Source: Acidobacteria bacterium UBA2161 (GTDB lineage: Bacteria > Acidobacteriota > Vicinamibacteria > Vicinamibacterales > UBA823). Taken from it: DNA of 64,000 nucleotides. The notes under the pieces were generated by a model, which saw only the letters and a list, made by a program, of their open reading frames with translations, did not search any database and was not told where the DNA came from. This document shows, piece by piece, positions 63,906-64,000 of this stretch (position 1 is its first letter; each line of letters begins with the position of its first letter). The stretch spans positions 4,161-68,160 of the forward strand of contig DCWN01000010.1 in NCBI GenBank assembly GCA_002328835.1, read 5' to 3'. A program made the translations under genes and the position numbers.

Positions 63906-64000
63906 ATGCTCCGTTCCGTGATCGCAATGTCGATGGTCCTCGTGGCCTCCCCCGTCTGGGCGCAGCGCGCCACGACGGTCGACCCGCGCCACTACACGAT
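63906..64000 (+). CDS. Secreted protein, N-terminal fragment (runs off window)
   Basis: ATG 63906 is preceded by AGGAAGG with a 5-base spacing. It encodes MLRSVIAMSMVLVASPVWA-, a clear signal peptide, then QRATTVDPRHYT at the window edge. Only 31 codons are visible. VDPRHYT resembles the start of small cupin-like secreted proteins, but that is a guess. TACAAT at 63840 may be its -10. Confidence 0.6.
   Translation, partial: MLRSVIAMSMVLVASPVWAQRATTVDPRHYT

Noticed and set aside
63719..63973. An 84-codon minus-strand gene near the right edge
   Set aside because: It is antisense to a clear signal peptide start at 63906 and has no supporting ribosome site or motif.

Overview
The window is 64 kb of GC-rich bacterial chromosome with densely packed genes. 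The gene content points to an acidobacterium, most likely of the Vicinamibacterales type. It has an ADOP-type FtsX/MacB permease, many secreted amidohydrolases and peptidases, a MoxR-DUF58-BatA-DUF4175-VWA-caspase-like operon, CarD and Rex. There are no phage structural genes, no CRISPR array and no intact transposase. One tRNA (Leu, CAA) is present. The taxonomic call is inferred from gene families; no marker gene such as rRNA is in the window.

Layout. 1-6954: a prepilin 5' end, a secreted amidohydrolase, a membrane protein and a sulfatase-fold lipoprotein on the minus strand, then a Tat-exported mannonate-dehydratase-like enzyme and an MFS exporter on the plus strand. 7007-8738: a nickel/cobalt-permease-like protein and a redoxin/DsbD-like protein that reads as a selenoprotein, with an in-frame TGA in a UxxC motif and a SECIS-like hairpin. 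8894-21881: an ADOP permease broken by TGG to TGA, a Cys/Met-metabolism PLP enzyme, an Asp-box protein, a 1349-residue protein with three amidohydrolase domains, an M24 peptidase, a TetR regulator and a Tat-exported class V aminotransferase. 21886-25891: an interspersed repeat, a DUF1684 relic, an FmdB-like zinc ribbon, GlgE, YacG and citrate synthase. 25910-30932: a beta-barrel-like protein, an isopropylmalate-synthase-like enzyme, an FHA-GAF-PP2C phosphatase, a MITE-like element, a small zinc-ribbon membrane protein and a rhomboid protease.

30947-44744 is one tightly spaced minus-strand operon of eight genes: TPR/metallopeptidase, DUF4159, MoxR ATPase, DUF58, BatA-like VWA, DUF4175, a second VWA protein and a caspase-like protein whose catalytic cysteine is replaced. 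44746-54764 holds a PmtA-like methyltransferase, a LytS/LytTR two-component pair, signal peptidase I, a FadD-moaC-rex operon, an Ig-like protein, PlsC and CarD. 55039-64000 holds a peptidase-like M20 protein that has lost metal ligands, a methyltransferase, a frameshifted DinB gene, tRNA-Leu next to a truncated UvrD-type helicase, several small secreted or membrane proteins, TypA/BipA, a frameshifted conserved gene, a KamA-family radical SAM enzyme and the 5' end of a secreted protein.

The most notable items are the selenoprotein, the three-domain amidohydrolase, the dispersed GGGGCGCC repeat family (three copies, one carrying a nested palindrome), the MITE-like hairpin element, two apparent pseudoenzymes, and a recurring arrangement in which a -10-like hexamer sits 6-9 nt before the start codon, which suggests leaderless transcripts. 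Several genes carry single-base lesions. These may be real decay or assembly errors.
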